Assembly: GCF_000164135.1 (NCBI RefSeq)
Contig: NZ_GG770553.1
Coordinates: 400,910-464,909, forward strand
Direction: 5' to 3'
DNA from: Mycobacterium parascrofulaceum ATCC BAA-614
Lineage (GTDB): Bacteria > Actinomycetota > Actinomycetes > Mycobacteriales > Mycobacteriaceae
DNA length: 64,000 nt
This document shows, in pieces, positions 49,702 to 59,206 of the stretch; within the stretch, counting starts at the first letter, position 1, and each line of letters begins with the position of its first letter. The position numbers and the translations under genes were made by a program. The notes beneath the pieces are model-generated. The model had not been told where the DNA came from. It worked only from the letters and a program-made list of their open reading frames with translations, and searched no databases.

Positions 49702-51009
49702 ATGTCTTGGGACTTCTCCACCGAACCGGAATTTCAGCAGAAGATCGACTGGGTCCGCGACTTCGTCCGCGAGGAGGTCGAACCCCTCGAGGTGCTGTTC
49801 CCCGGCTGCGAGTTCCTGCCGCTGAGCGACGAACGCCGCCGCATCGTCGATCCCCTCAAGCAGCGGGTCCGCGACCACGGGCTGTGGGCACCGCATCTGG
49901 GCCCCGAACTGGGCGGCCAGGGCTTCGTCGCGGTCAAGCTGACGCTGATCAACGAGATTCTGGGCCGCAGCCCCTGGGCGCCGATCGTGTTCGGCACGCA
50001 GGCGCCCGACACGGGCAACGCCGAGATCATCGCCCGCTTCGGCACGCAGGACCAGAAGGACCGCTACCTCGCCGGGCTGCTGTCGGGGGAGATCTTCTCG
50101 TGCTTCTCGATGACGGAGCCGCAGGGCGGCGCCGATCCGCGGGTGTTCCGGACGCGCGCCTTCCGCGACGGCGACGACTGGGTGATCACCGGCCGAAAGT
50201 ACTTCTCCTCCAACGCCTCGGTCGCCTCCTTCTTCATCGTCGTGGCCATCACCGACCCCGACGTGCCGGTGCACCGCGGCGCCTCGACGTTCCTGGTGCC
50301 GGCCGGGACCGACGGGCTGACCATCGAGGCCACCCACCATCTGGTCGGTGCGCTGCCACACGAGCCCGGGCATTCGCTGGTGCACTACGAGGGGGTCCGG
50401 GTGCCGTCGGACGCGCTCCTGGGCGAGCCCGGCCAGGGCTTCATGATCCTGCAGACCCGCCTGGCCGGCGGCCGGCTGCATCACGCGATGCGCTCGATCG
50501 GGGTGGCCCAACGCGCGGTGGAGATGATGGCCCGCCGCGCGAAAAGCCGTTTCACCCAGGGCAGTTCGCTGGCCGACAAGCAGCTGGTGCAGGCGTTCAT
50601 CGCCGACTCCTACACCGAGCTGATGCCGTTCCGGCTGGCGGTGCTGCACGCCGCGTGGCTGATCGACACCGCCGGGGAACGTGCGGCCCGCGCCGAGATC
50701 GGCGCCTGCAAGATCCTGGCCTCGCAGGTCCTCAAATCGATTGGGCTGCGCGCGATCCAGGTGCATGGCGCGCTGGGCACCACAGACCAGCTGCCGCTGG
50801 TCAACGTGCTGCTCGGCGGGGTGGCGCTCGGGCTGGCCGACGGGCCCACCGAGGCCCACAAGGTCAACCTGGCCAAGCTGCTGCTCAAACACTACGAGGC
50901 CGAGGACGCCGAGTGGCCCAGTGAGCTGCTGGACATCCGCCGGGAGGCCGCACGCACCAAGTACGGCGACCTGATCGACCGGGTTCCCGCGCTGCCCGAT
51001 TCGCCGTGA
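49702..51009 (+). CDS. Acyl-CoA dehydrogenase family protein
   Basis: 435 aa. The ACAD domains are clear: N-terminal helical FQQKIDWVRDFVREEVEPLE, middle CFSMTEPQGGADPRVFRTRA with the FAD-contact TEP, and C-terminal QVLKSIGLRAIQVHGALGTT. The sequence is ACAD11-like, ending with GPTEAHKVNLAKLLLKHYEA. The reaction is alpha,beta-oxidation of an acyl-CoA with FAD. ATG at 49702 follows CACCTAGGAGC. Its TGA overlaps the TetR GTG by 4 bp. With the kinase upstream it may degrade hydroxylated fatty acids. Confidence 0.93.
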   Translation: MSWDFSTEPEFQQKIDWVRDFVREEVEPLEVLFPGCEFLPLSDERRRIVDPLKQRVRDHGLWAPHLGPELGGQGFVAVKLTLINEILGRSPWAPIVFGTQAPDTGNAEIIARFGTQDQKDRYLAGLLSGEIFSCFSMTEPQGGADPRVFRTRAFRDGDDWVITGRKYFSSNASVASFFIVVAITDPDVPVHRGASTFLVPAGTDGLTIEATHHLVGALPHEPGHSLVHYEGVRVPSDALLGEPGQGFMILQTRLAGGRLHHAMRSIGVAQRAVEMMARRAKSRFTQGSSLADKQLVQAFIADSYTELMPFRLAVLHAAWLIDTAGERAARAEIGACKILASQVLKSIGLRAIQVHGALGTTDQLPLVNVLLGGVALGLADGPTEAHKVNLAKLLLKHYEAEDAEWPSELLDIRREAARTKYGDLIDRVPALPDSP

Positions 51010-51617
51010 ACACCAGGGTGACGGCGGCGGTCGAGCGGGCGCTCGACGAACGCCAGCGGGAGGCCACCGAAGAGGTCGAGCGCATCCTGGCCGCGGCGGT
51101 CCGCGTCATGGCACGGGTCGCTCCCGAACCACCGCGGGTGAGCGACATCGTCGCCGAGGCGGGCTCGTCGAACAAGGCGTTCTACCGGTATTTCGCCGGG
51201 AAGGACGACCTCATCCTGGCCGTCATGGAACGCGGCGTGGCCATCGTCGCGTCCTACCTCGAGCACCAGATGGCCAAGGAGCCGCACCCGCGTGACCGGG
51301 TCGCACGCTGGATCGAGGGCACGCTGGCTCAGGTGGCCGACCCGCACCTGATCAGCATGAGCCGGGCGGCGGCCGGCCAGATGTCGGCCGGCACGGATTG
51401 GCGGGCGGCGGATCGGGAGATGATGCGCCCGCTGCGCGATCTGCTCGTCGAACCCGTTGCGGCGCTGGGCAGCAACGACGTCGAGCGGGACGTGGAGGCG
51501 GTGTTCAGCTGCACGGCGGCGACCATGCGCCGATACGTGGGGTCGGCCGACCGGCCGGGGTCCGACGACATCGCCCACCTGGTGGCATTCTGCCTGCGCG
51601 GTCTGGGGGTGCGGTGA
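51006..51617 (+). CDS. TetR-family transcriptional regulator
   Basis: 203 aa. The helix-turn-helix is at about residues 44-66 (PRVSDIVAEAGSSNKAFYRY) followed by FAGKDDLILAVMERG. The C-terminal domain has no recognisable subfamily motif. GTG at 51006 overlaps the acyl-CoA dehydrogenase stop, and its TGA overlaps the next ATG (TGATG), so it is embedded in the operon. The palindrome at 47800-47816 is its most likely target. Confidence 0.9.
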   Translation: MNTRVTAAVERALDERQREATEEVERILAAAVRVMARVAPEPPRVSDIVAEAGSSNKAFYRYFAGKDDLILAVMERGVAIVASYLEHQMAKEPHPRDRVARWIEGTLAQVADPHLISMSRAAAGQMSAGTDWRAADREMMRPLRDLLVEPVAALGSNDVERDVEAVFSCTAATMRRYVGSADRPGSDDIAHLVAFCLRGLGVR

Positions 51618-52588
51618 TGCGCGCCGTCGTCTGCCGTGCCTATGGCGCTCCGGAAGACCTCGTCGTCGAGGACGTCGACGAGCCGGTCCCCGCCCCCGGG
51701 CAACTGCTGGTGCGGGTCCACGCCGCGGCGGTCAATTTCCCCGACGTCCTGTTCATCGCCGGCAAGTACCAGGTCAAGATTCCGCCGCCGTTCATTCCCG
51801 GCAACGAGATCGCCGGTGAGGTGATCGCCGCGGGTGCCGGTGCGCCGTTCGAACCGGGACAGCGCGTGTCCGGGACCACCTTTGGTGCGTTCGCCGAACG
51901 CGCGCTGCTGGACGCCGGCCAGGCGGAGCTGGTGCCCGACGATGCCGACTTCGCGTCGGCCGCGGCCTTCGGGGTGACCTACCGCACGGCGTATCACGCG
52001 CTGCGGTCGACCGCCGACGTGGCAGCAGGCGATTGGGTCGTGGTGCTGGGCGCCGCGGGTGGGGTGGGGCTGGCGGCGGTCGACCTGGCCGTCGCCATGA
52101 AGGCGCGGGTGCTGGCCGCGGCGTCGAGCCCGGAGAAACTCGAGCTGTGCCGCCGGCGCGGCGCCGAGGCCACCGTGGACTACGACCGGGAGGACTTGAA
52201 GTCGCGCATCCGCGAGCTCACCGGCGACGCCGCCCGGGTGGTGATCGACCCCGTCGGCGGGCCGTACGCGGAGCCGGCGCTGCGCGGGCTGGCGCGCGGC
52301 GGCACCTTCGTCACCCTGGGCTACGCCGCCGGGACGATACCCGCCATCCCCCTCAATCTCGTTCTGCTGAAAGACATCTGCGTGCGCGGCATGGAGATCC
52401 GCACGTTCATGACCGACCATCCCGACGAGGCCACCCGCGACCTGCGGGAGCTGTCGGAGATGTTTGCCGCCGGCACCGTCCGCCCGTACATCGGGGCGCG
52501 GTTCCCCCTGTCCGAAACCGCCGCCGCGCTGCGGCACGTGGCCGACCGAAAGGTGCTTGGCAAGGTCGTCATCGACGTGGCGCGCTAG
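51617..52588 (+). CDS. NADPH:quinone oxidoreductase family protein (MDR)
   Basis: 323 aa. The zinc-free MDR blocks are VHAAAVNFPDVLFIAGKYQV, PPFIPGNEIAGEV and the nucleotide loop VVLGAAGGVGLAAVDLAVAM, with VVIDPVGGPYAEPALRGLAR. Such enzymes reduce quinones or enoyl compounds with NADPH. ATG at 51617 overlaps the TetR stop. It is the last gene of the five-gene operon and is followed by a large inverted repeat before the convergent alkylsulfatase gene. Confidence 0.92.
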   Translation: MRAVVCRAYGAPEDLVVEDVDEPVPAPGQLLVRVHAAAVNFPDVLFIAGKYQVKIPPPFIPGNEIAGEVIAAGAGAPFEPGQRVSGTTFGAFAERALLDAGQAELVPDDADFASAAAFGVTYRTAYHALRSTADVAAGDWVVVLGAAGGVGLAAVDLAVAMKARVLAAASSPEKLELCRRRGAEATVDYDREDLKSRIRELTGDAARVVIDPVGGPYAEPALRGLARGGTFVTLGYAAGTIPAIPLNLVLLKDICVRGMEIRTFMTDHPDEATRDLRELSEMFAAGTVRPYIGARFPLSETAAALRHVADRKVLGKVVIDVAR

Positions 52589-52592
52589 CTTC

Positions 52593-52655
52593 CGCGAGCA
52601 GACGCAAAGTCGCACAAGGTCGGGCGGGTTGGATGCGATTCTGTGTCTGCTCGCG
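52593..52655. terminator. Inverted repeat between convergent genes (CGCGAGCAGAC type)
   Basis: Perfect 11-bp arms CGCGAGCAGAC (52593-52603) and GTCTGCTCGCG (52645-52655) extend imperfectly to about 23 bp per side (CGCAAAGTCGCA against TGCGATTCTGTG). It occupies nearly all of the 75-bp space between the ends of the quinone oxidoreductase and alkylsulfatase genes, so it can terminate both. I recall similar GAGCAGACGCAAAATCGC dyads at other convergent junctions in mycobacterial genomes. Confidence 0.75.
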
Positions 52656-52663
52656 AGGACCAG

Positions 52664-54565
52664 CTAGGGCGTGACGATGTTGAAACCCGGGTCGGGCTGG
52701 TCCAGCGCACCCAGGAAGGTCCGCAGCGCTTCCCGGTCGCCGGATATCTCCAGTCCGGGCGAGGTGAAGTCGCCCAGTGCCGCCGTCAACAGGCGGGACT
52801 TGCTGTCCAGCCTGACCATGACGGTCGCCGTCGCGGGTTGGGGCGCCGACTTGCGGTACACCAGCACCCCGTTGCGCAGGGTGAGCCGGTAGTTGACGGC
52901 CAGATCGGCGAAGGCGAGGTCGATGGTCAGGTCGAGATCCCAGCTGCGTGGTCCGTCGACCCGGATGGCCAGGCTGTCGAAGATCTGCTCGGGCGTCAGC
53001 TGGGACAGCATGGTGGGCGAGGCGACCTGGGCGGCGGTGCCGAAGTTCCCGTCGAGCAACTCGGTCGCGCCGCTGAGGAAGAAGTTGCGCCAGGTCGCGT
53101 TCTCGGCGCCGTAGGCGAGTTGCTCGAGCGTGTCGGCGTACAGCGCGCGGGCGCCGGCGTGTCCGCTGTCGGCGAAGACTGCGTGATCCAGCAGCGTTGC
53201 CGCCCAGCGGAAGTCGCCGTTGTCGAACGCCGTCCGGGCCAGCTCCACGACGCGGTCGATCCCACCCATCGCGTCGACGTAGCGCGGGGCGAGGGCCTCC
53301 GGGGGATGCGGCCACAGCCGCGCCGGGTTGCCGTCGAACCAGCCCATGTAGCGCTGGTACACGGCCTTGACGTTGTGGCTGACCGACCCGTAGTACCCGT
53401 GGGTGTGCCAGGCCCGCTCGAGCGCCGGCGGCATCCGGAACATCTCGGCGATCTCGACGCCGGTGTAACCCCGGTTGAGCAATCGCAGCGTCTGATCGTG
53501 CAGGTAGGCATACATGTCGCGCTGCAGCGACAGGAATTCGACGATGTTTTCCGCGCCCCAGGTCGGCCAGTGGTGGGAGGCGAACACCACGTCGGCGCGC
53601 CCGGCGAAGGCGTCGATCGCCTCGGTGAGGTACCCGGACCACGCGTGCGGGTCGCGCACCAGGGCGCCGCGCAGGGTCAGCAGGTTGTGCAGGTTGTGGG
53701 TGGCGTTCTCGGCCATGCACAACGCGCGGAAACGTGGGAAGTAGAAATGCATCTCGGCGGGCGCCTCGGTGCCGGGCGCCATCTGGAACTCGATTTCCAC
53801 GCCGTCGATGGTGTGCGTCTCGCCGGTCGCGGTGACGTCGATGGTGGGGACGATGATCGCCACCTCGCCGGTGGAGGTGGCCTGGCCCAGCCCGCAGCCC
53901 ACCTGGCTTTGCGGTCCGCGGGGCAACAGGGTGCCGTACATGTAGGTCGCCCGGCGGGTCATGGCCGGGCCGGCGTAGACGTTCTCCCGGACCGCGTGCT
54001 CGGCGAAACCCTCGGGCGCCAGCACGGCCACGGCCCCGGCGTCCACGTCCGCCTGCGAGGTGACGCCCAGCACGCCCCCGAAGTGGTCGACATGGCTGTG
54101 GGTGTAGATCACCGCGACGACGGGCCGGTCGCCCCCGCGGTGCTCCCGATACAACGCGAGCGCGGCGGCCGCCACCTCGGTGGACACCAGCGGGTCGATG
54201 ACGATGATGCCGGTGTCGCCCTCGACGAACGTGATATTGGAGATGTCGAAGCCACGGACCTGGTAGATGCCCGAAACCACCTCGTAGAGGCCCTGTTTGG
54301 CGGCCAGCGTCGACTGCCGCCACAGGCTGGGGTGCACCGACGCCGGCGCGGTTCCGCCGAGGAAGGAGTAGGCGTCGTTGTCCCACACCACGCGTCCGTC
54401 GGCCGCCCTGATGACGCACGGGGACAGGGCGGCGATGAAGCCGCGATCGGCGTCGTGAAAGTCGGTGTCGTCGTCAAGGGGCAGCGCGTGCCCGCGGTGC
54501 GCCGACTCGATGACCGCGGTGGGGGGTTTGTGCTCCACGCCAATACAGTGCCATCGACGCGCCAT
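52664..54565 (-). CDS. Alkylsulfatase-like metallo-beta-lactamase-fold hydrolase
   Basis: 633 aa. The MBL motif is intact as THSHVDHFGGV (His156, His158, Asp160, His161), followed by MAENATHNLHNLLTLRGALV with the second metal site. A helical dimerisation domain (YTGVEIAEMFRMPPALERAW) and a C-terminal SCP2-like lipid-binding domain (AFADLAVNYRLTLRNGVLVY) complete the SdsA1-type three-domain plan. It should hydrolyse long-chain alkyl sulfates. It matches Rv3762c in place. ATG at 54565 is used, although an in-frame GTG at 54538 is possible. It contrasts with the shorter MBL protein at 32551. Confidence 0.92.
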   Translation of the reverse strand: MARRWHCIGVEHKPPTAVIESAHRGHALPLDDDTDFHDADRGFIAALSPCVIRAADGRVVWDNDAYSFLGGTAPASVHPSLWRQSTLAAKQGLYEVVSGIYQVRGFDISNITFVEGDTGIIVIDPLVSTEVAAAALALYREHRGGDRPVVAVIYTHSHVDHFGGVLGVTSQADVDAGAVAVLAPEGFAEHAVRENVYAGPAMTRRATYMYGTLLPRGPQSQVGCGLGQATSTGEVAIIVPTIDVTATGETHTIDGVEIEFQMAPGTEAPAEMHFYFPRFRALCMAENATHNLHNLLTLRGALVRDPHAWSGYLTEAIDAFAGRADVVFASHHWPTWGAENIVEFLSLQRDMYAYLHDQTLRLLNRGYTGVEIAEMFRMPPALERAWHTHGYYGSVSHNVKAVYQRYMGWFDGNPARLWPHPPEALAPRYVDAMGGIDRVVELARTAFDNGDFRWAATLLDHAVFADSGHAGARALYADTLEQLAYGAENATWRNFFLSGATELLDGNFGTAAQVASPTMLSQLTPEQIFDSLAIRVDGPRSWDLDLTIDLAFADLAVNYRLTLRNGVLVYRKSAPQPATATVMVRLDSKSRLLTAALGDFTSPGLEISGDREALRTFLGALDQPDPGFNIVTP

Positions 54566-54717
54566 TTCCCGAAGCCATTCCGGCCGGATCTTGTTCTGCT
54601 AATTAGTGAACAGAGAAACAATTTCCGGCGGCCCTAGATTCTCGGTCCAGTTAACCCGCATACTGCCCGAACGGCCCTCAATGCCGAGGGTCGCAACTTT
54701 CGGGCTAAGGAGAACAT

Positions 54718-55194
54718 GTGAAGCGTGGACTGATGGTCGCGGCGGCCGGAGCGGCAATTCTGGCCGCCGGTATTTCCGGCTGTTCCAGCAACAAGTCGAG
54801 TTCGGGCGGTTCGGGCACCAGCTCCGCGGTGAACACCTCGGCGGGCGCCGCCAGTGGAACCAAGGTCATCATCGACGGCAAGGATCAGAACGTCAGCGGC
54901 TCGGTCGTGTGCACCACCGCGGGCGGCAACGTCAACATCGCGATCGGTGGCGCAGCGACCGGTATCGCCGCCGTGCTCACCGACGCCAGCCCGCCCCAGG
55001 TGAAGTCCGTAGGTCTGGGCAACGTCAACGGCGTGACGCTCGGTTACACCTCCGGAACCGGCCAGGGCAACGCCTCCGCCGAGAAGAACGGCAACACCTA
55101 CAAGATCACCGGCACGGCCACCGGCGTCGACATGGCCAACCCGATGCAACCGGTGAACAAGCCGTTCGAAATCGACGTCAACTGCTCTAGCTAG
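54718..55194 (+). CDS. lpqH: 19-kDa lipoprotein antigen LpqH
   Basis: 158 aa. The signal peptide has a perfect lipobox ISGC (Cys22), and the mature protein begins [10 protein letters not shown] with a Ser/Gly/Thr-rich glycosylation-type linker, then [20 protein letters not shown] and [20 protein letters not shown], with two further Cys expected to form a disulfide. LpqH is a TLR2 agonist and surface antigen in mycobacteria. GTG at 54718 follows AAGGAG. Its TAG lies in CTAGCTAG shared with the convergent tcrY. It corresponds to Rv3763. Confidence 0.96.
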   Translation: MKRGLMVAAAGAAILAAGISGCSSNKSSSGGSGTSSAVNTSAGAASGTKVIIDGKDQNVSGSVVCTTAGGNVNIAIGGAATGIAAVLTDASPPQVKSVGLGNVNGVTLGYTSGTGQGNASAEKNGNTYKITGTATGVDMANPMQPVNKPFEIDVNCSS

Positions 55195-56728
55195 TCGAGG
55201 GTGCGGGCGGTTGCCACCCGTTGAGTGGCAACCGCACCGTGAACTCGGTGTGGCCGGGTGAGCTGTTCACCGCGATCGTCCCGTTGTGCGCCCTGACGAC
55301 CGCGGAGACGATCGCCAATCCCAGCCCGGTGCTGCCGCCCTTGCGGGAACGCGAGGTGTCACCGCGGGCGAATCGCTCGAACACTTCCGACTGCAGCACC
55401 GCCGGGATGCCGGGGCCGTTGTCGATCACCTGCAGCACTGTGTGCGTCGGCTCCGCGCTCAACCGGGTGGTCACGACGGTGCCCGCGCCGGTGTGCAGGC
55501 GGGCGTTGGCGAGGAGGTTCGCCAGGACCTGGTGGAGCCGCGCCGCGTCACCGGTGACGATCACCGGCTCCTCCGGCAGGTCGAGCTCCCACTGATGGTC
55601 CGGCCCGGCGACGTGCGCGTCGTTGACCGCATCGAGGGCCACCCGCGACAAGTCGACCGGTTCGCGCTCCAGCGGCCGGCCGGAGTCCAGCCGGGCCAGC
55701 AGCAGCAGGTCTTCGACCAGGCGGGTCATCCGTTCCGTCTCGGAGGCCACCCGGCTCATCGCGTGGGCCACCGCCTCCCGGTCGTCACCCATGCGCTGGG
55801 TGAGTTCGGTGTAGCCGCGGATCGCGGCAAGCGGCGTGCGCAGTTCGTGGCTGGCGTCGGCGACGAACTGACGGACGCGGGTCTCGCTGGCCTGCCGGGC
55901 GGAGAGCGCGGCCGCGATGTGGTCCAGCATCCGGTTGAGGGCCGACCCGAGTTGACCGACCTCGGTGGCGGGGTTGGCGTCCGATTCGCGGACCCGCAGC
56001 GGAAGCTCGACCTCGCCGCGATCCAACGGCAGGTCCGCGACCCGGCTGGCCGTCTGGGCGACGCGGCGCAGCGGCGCCAGCGCCCGCCGGACGATGATCA
56101 CCCCGGCGATCGTCGCGGCCGCGAGCGCGATCGCGGTGACGATCCCGAAGATGATCAGCATCCGGATCAGGGTCGCGTCGATGTTCGACATCGAGAGGCC
56201 GGTGACGATGATGTCGCCCCCGTTGCGGCTCGGCGCGGCCATCACCCGGTATCGGCCCAGACCGTCCAGGTCCAGGGTGACGGGGGCGTGACTTGCCGCG
56301 ATCCGCTCCAGTTGCGCCTGGGCGGCGGGGGTCAGCGCGGCCCGGGTGCCGCTGCCGGTCAGGTAGCCGGCGTCGATCGCCTTACCGTGGTTCACGACCG
56401 CGGCGACCATGCCCGCCGGCTGCCCGGGGGCGTCCAGGAACCGCGGACCGGGTCCCGGCCTGGGGAAGTACGAGTGCTCATGCCGCCATCCCGGGCGCTT
56501 CGGTTCGGGATACATCAACGCCGAACGGAACGACGTGCCCGCGAGCTGCCCGTCGAGCTGCTTCACCAGGTGGTGGTTCAGCGCCAGCTCGGTCACCGCG
56601 GTGATGCCGACGCACACGATCGCCAGGACGACAATCTGGCCGACGAGCAGTCGCAGCCGCAGGGACCAGGCCCGCCGGGCGTCGGCCAACGGTCGCGACC
56701 CGCTGCTAGCGAGCCGGCTTGAGGACAT
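55187..56728 (-). CDS. tcrY: Sensor histidine kinase TcrY
   Basis: 513 aa. TM1 lies at about residues 27-46, a periplasmic sensor loop follows with a Pro/Gly/His-rich part ([20 protein letters not shown]), and TM2 is at about 185-210. HAMP then [16 protein letters not shown] (phospho-acceptor His), N-box [15 protein letters not shown]1 VIDNGPGIP and G2 [14 protein letters not shown] are complete. It phosphorylates TcrX. ATG 56728 overlaps tcrX by 23 bp; GTG 56740 is an alternative. The 3' end shares its stop with lpqH. Confidence 0.94.
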   Translation of the reverse strand: MSSSRLASSGSRPLADARRAWSLRLRLLVGQIVVLAIVCVGITAVTELALNHHLVKQLDGQLAGTSFRSALMYPEPKRPGWRHEHSYFPRPGPGPRFLDAPGQPAGMVAAVVNHGKAIDAGYLTGSGTRAALTPAAQAQLERIAASHAPVTLDLDGLGRYRVMAAPSRNGGDIIVTGLSMSNIDATLIRMLIIFGIVTAIALAAATIAGVIIVRRALAPLRRVAQTASRVADLPLDRGEVELPLRVRESDANPATEVGQLGSALNRMLDHIAAALSARQASETRVRQFVADASHELRTPLAAIRGYTELTQRMGDDREAVAHAMSRVASETERMTRLVEDLLLLARLDSGRPLEREPVDLSRVALDAVNDAHVAGPDHQWELDLPEEPVIVTGDAARLHQVLANLLANARLHTGAGTVVTTRLSAEPTHTVLQVIDNGPGIPAVLQSEVFERFARGDTSRSRKGGSTGLGLAIVSAVVRAHNGTIAVNSSPGHTEFTVRLPLNGWQPPAPSTS

Positions 56729-57446
56729 AACCCGCGCCACGCAGCGTGTGGATCATGGGGTCGCGGCCGTTGTCGATCTTCTTGCGCAGATAGGAGATGT
56801 AGAGCTCGACGATGTTGGACCGGCCGCCGAAGTCGTAGCTCCAGACCCGGTCGAGGATCTGCGCCTTGCTGAGCACCCGCTTGGAGTTGCGCATCATGAA
56901 CCGCAGCAACTCGAACTCGGTGGAGGTCAAGGAGATCGGCTCGCCGGCCCGGGTCACCTCGTGGCTGTCCTCGTCGAGCACCAGGTCGCCGACCACCAGC
57001 TGCGCGCCGCTGTCCAAGGTCGTCACACCGGTGCGCCGCAGCAGCGCGCGCAGGCGCAGCACCACCTCTTCGATGCTGAACGGTTTGGTGACGTAGTCGT
57101 CGCCGCCGGCGGTCAAGCCGGCGATGCGGTCTTCCACCGCGTCCTTGGCCGTCAGCAGCAGCACGGGCAGCTGCGGGTTCTCCTCACGCAGCTTGTGTAA
57201 GACGTCCAGCCCGCTCATGTCGGGCAACATCACATCGAGGACGACCACGTCGGGACGTTGGCCGCGGGCGGCGGCGAGGGCCGACGCGCCGTCGCCTGCG
57301 GTGGCGATGTTCCAGCCCTCGTACCGCAGCGCCATCGACACCATTTCCGCCAGGACCGATTCGTCGTCGACGACCAAGACGTTGATCGGATTTCCATCCG
57401 CGCGACACATGACCACCCGCTCGACGGAGGCTCGGGGCTGTGTCAC
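56706..57446 (-). CDS. tcrX: Response regulator TcrX (OmpR/PhoB family)
   Basis: 246 aa from GTG 57446; ATG 57410 (MCRADGNPINVLVVDDE) would give 234 aa and may be the real start. The receiver has acidic DDE, phospho-acceptor Asp in VVLDVMLPDMSGLDVLHKL, Thr in LLLTAKD and Lys in YVTKPFS. The winged-helix DNA-binding domain follows (GEPISLTSTEFELLRFMMRN; YISYLRKKID). It forms the TcrXY system, reported in M. tuberculosis to respond to low iron. It is transcribed before tcrY. Confidence 0.95.
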   Translation of the reverse strand: MTQPRASVERVVMCRADGNPINVLVVDDESVLAEMVSMALRYEGWNIATAGDGASALAAARGQRPDVVVLDVMLPDMSGLDVLHKLREENPQLPVLLLTAKDAVEDRIAGLTAGGDDYVTKPFSIEEVVLRLRALLRRTGVTTLDSGAQLVVGDLVLDEDSHEVTRAGEPISLTSTEFELLRFMMRNSKRVLSKAQILDRVWSYDFGGRSNIVELYISYLRKKIDNGRDPMIHTLRGAGYVLKPAR

Positions 57447-57506
57447 ATATTCCAGTATGCGCACCCTGCTGAGGCGCGGCTATGGCCTACCTTTGCGCGC
57501 CCTGTG

Positions 57507-57547
57507 AACGGGATCGCGCGACTGCTGGGCAGTCGCGCGATCCCGTT
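57507..57547. terminator. Strong hairpin with perfect 18-bp stem
   Basis: AACGGGATCGCGCGACTG (57507-57524) pairs exactly with 57530-57547 around a 5-nt loop, CTGGG. On the + strand it ends in TTTT; on the minus strand the preceding AAAA lies on the gene side. It lies 15 bp beyond the stop of the minus-strand DUF6131 gene and 60 bp before tcrX, so it should separate these transcripts. Confidence 0.8.
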
Positions 57548-57562
57548 TTCCCGGCGAAGTGG

Positions 57563-57718
57563 TTAATACCAGTAGCGCCGGCCGGCGACTGGGCGGCCGA
57601 TGGAGCCCAATATCCAAAGAACCGCGCCGATGACGAGCAGCACGACGCCCAGCGTGGTGAGGATAGGCACGTGCAAGACATATCCCAGAACTAGCAAGAT
57701 AATTCCGAGGATGACCAT
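57563..57718 (-). CDS. DUF6131-like small membrane protein
   Basis: 51 aa, too short for common cut-offs. MVILGIILLVLGYVLHVPIL is followed by TTLGVVLLVIGAVLWILGSI and GRPVAGRRYWY: two transmembrane helices joined by a tight HVP turn and a short basic-aromatic tail. The pattern is that of the DUF6131 family found in many mycobacterial genomes; the role is unknown. AAGGAG lies 5 nt before the ATG at 57718. It follows the 75-aa membrane protein by 19 bp on the same strand, and a strong hairpin follows. Confidence 0.88.
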   Translation of the reverse strand: MVILGIILLVLGYVLHVPILTTLGVVLLVIGAVLWILGSIGRPVAGRRYWY

Positions 57719-57737
57719 GTCGACTCCTTATTGAGGG

Positions 57738-57965
57738 TTAGAGGCCCATTGCTGGCATTGAACTCGGCTGCGGCAAATGGCAATCCGTGACTTTCGGGTT
57801 GACACCGAAGTAGTTCAGTGGTCCAGCGATGACAGTCACCGCAACGGTGCCCGCGGAGGCGCACGTTGTGTTGTCGTTTTTGAAGTAATCCCGTTGCCAC
57901 GCCGCGATGACGCCGATAACCAACCACACCAATGCAATAGAACTGATGATTCCGCTGCCACGCAC
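57738..57965 (-). CDS. Small conserved membrane protein
   Basis: 75 aa. MRGSGIISSIALVWLVIGVI forms one membrane helix, then AAWQRDYFKNDNTTCASAGT, a second hydrophobic stretch VAVTVIAGPLNYFG and a polar tail VNPKVTDCHLPQPS. The two cysteines could form a disulfide outside the membrane. It resembles a widespread mycobacterial family of unknown function (RGSG start, AGPLNY motif). GTG at 57965 has GGAGG 5 nt upstream; the in-frame ATG at 57977 forms that ribosome site instead. It is first of a two-gene operon. Confidence 0.85.
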   Translation of the reverse strand: MRGSGIISSIALVWLVIGVIAAWQRDYFKNDNTTCASAGTVAVTVIAGPLNYFGVNPKVTDCHLPQPSSMPAMGL

Positions 57966-58102
57966 GGTGACCTCCAATGTGATCGAGAAAAATTTCTCGT
58001 GGACGATAGTTACCCATTCGACTTGTGCCTAAACATTTGCACCGGGTGAATTCGTCAGTGCCCCAGCGGAGCCCGGGAGGGCCGGCGAGGTGGTTCGACG
58101 CG

Positions 58103-59044
58103 CTAGCTACGCCGCTGCGCGGAAACGTAGAGCGTGGGCGGCATCGTGTCCTCGACGCCCTGCGCGACGCTGCGACCGTAGCGCGCCATCAGCTCGGCGA
58201 ACGTGGTCGTGGTGACGTCCCAGCCGTGCTCTCGCAGCCAGCCGTCGACCGGGGTGCGCTCCTCGGCGTACCAGAGGTCGTCGAAGTCGGTGATTTCGGC
58301 GTCGACCAGCTTGGCCGCGGCCGCCCGCAGGCGCTTCATATCCTCGCGCTGACGCGTGACGAGCCCGGGATCGGTGAATCCCGCTCCCGGCACGTTGGAC
58401 GCCAGCCAGCTGCCCTGGGCGCTGAGCGAGTGGACGCGCTCGAACAACAGGTCCTGGGCTTGCGCCGGCAGGTAGCGCACCAGGCCCTCGGCCGACCAGG
58501 CGGCGGGCTTCGAAGCGTCGAATCCCGCCTCTTGCAACGCCTTTGGCCAGTCCTGACGGAGGTCGACCGGCACATTGACCAGCCCCGCCTTCGGCTGCGC
58601 GCCGTGCCGCCGCAGCGTGTCGGATTTGAAGTCGAGGACCTTGGGCTGGTCCAACTCGTAGACGACCGTGCCGTCGGGCCACGGCAACCGCCAGGTGCGT
58701 GCGTCCAGCCCCGCAGCCAGGATCACGACCTGCCGGACACCGGAATCGGCCGCCCCCAGAAAGAACTCGTCGAAAAACGCCGTCCGGGTGGCCATGAAGT
58801 CGATCATCAGCTGGATGCGCGAGCGCACGTCGGGCTCCAGCTCCATCGCCTTGGCCAGCAGCTGCGGATCGGCGTAGATGCTCCACATGCCCTCGCCCGC
58901 CGCGTCCACGAACACGCGGGCGAACGGGTCGTTGATGAGCGGATTCTCGCTCTCGGTCTCGGCGGCCCGCGCCGCCGCGACACCAAGGGCGGTGGCCCCC
59001 ACGCTTTGGGTGATGTCCCAGGAATCGTTGTCGGTACGCGGCAT
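58103..59044 (-). CDS. Class I SAM-dependent methyltransferase (Rv3767c-like, TIGR00027 family)
   Basis: 313 aa. The family signature is unmistakable: [57 protein letters not shown] (motif I) and [20 protein letters not shown], then [19 protein letters not shown]. Mycobacteria carry many copies; substrates are unknown. ATG at 59044 ([10 protein letters not shown]) is chosen; the frame to 59089 adds an atypical extension. The downstream region to the small membrane protein (57966-58102) is non-coding. It matches Rv3767c in place. Confidence 0.92.
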   Translation of the reverse strand: MPRTDNDSWDITQSVGATALGVAAARAAETESENPLINDPFARVFVDAAGEGMWSIYADPQLLAKAMELEPDVRSRIQLMIDFMATRTAFFDEFFLGAADSGVRQVVILAAGLDARTWRLPWPDGTVVYELDQPKVLDFKSDTLRRHGAQPKAGLVNVPVDLRQDWPKALQEAGFDASKPAAWSAEGLVRYLPAQAQDLLFERVHSLSAQGSWLASNVPGAGFTDPGLVTRQREDMKRLRAAAAKLVDAEITDFDDLWYAEERTPVDGWLREHGWDVTTTTFAELMARYGRSVAQGVEDTMPPTLYVSAQRRS

Positions 59045-59206
59045 CGTCAGTTCCCTTCCACAGCGCCAGAGTCCGTTAGTTCCGCACACTATTGTTCCAG
59101 CCGCCGCCGCCCGAGGCCCCGTCCCGCCGGTGCCCTAGGCTTTTTCCCAGACGCCCCACAGGGTTGCAGAGGAGTCCGGCATGAACGAGATCGGTATCGG
59201 CTGAAC

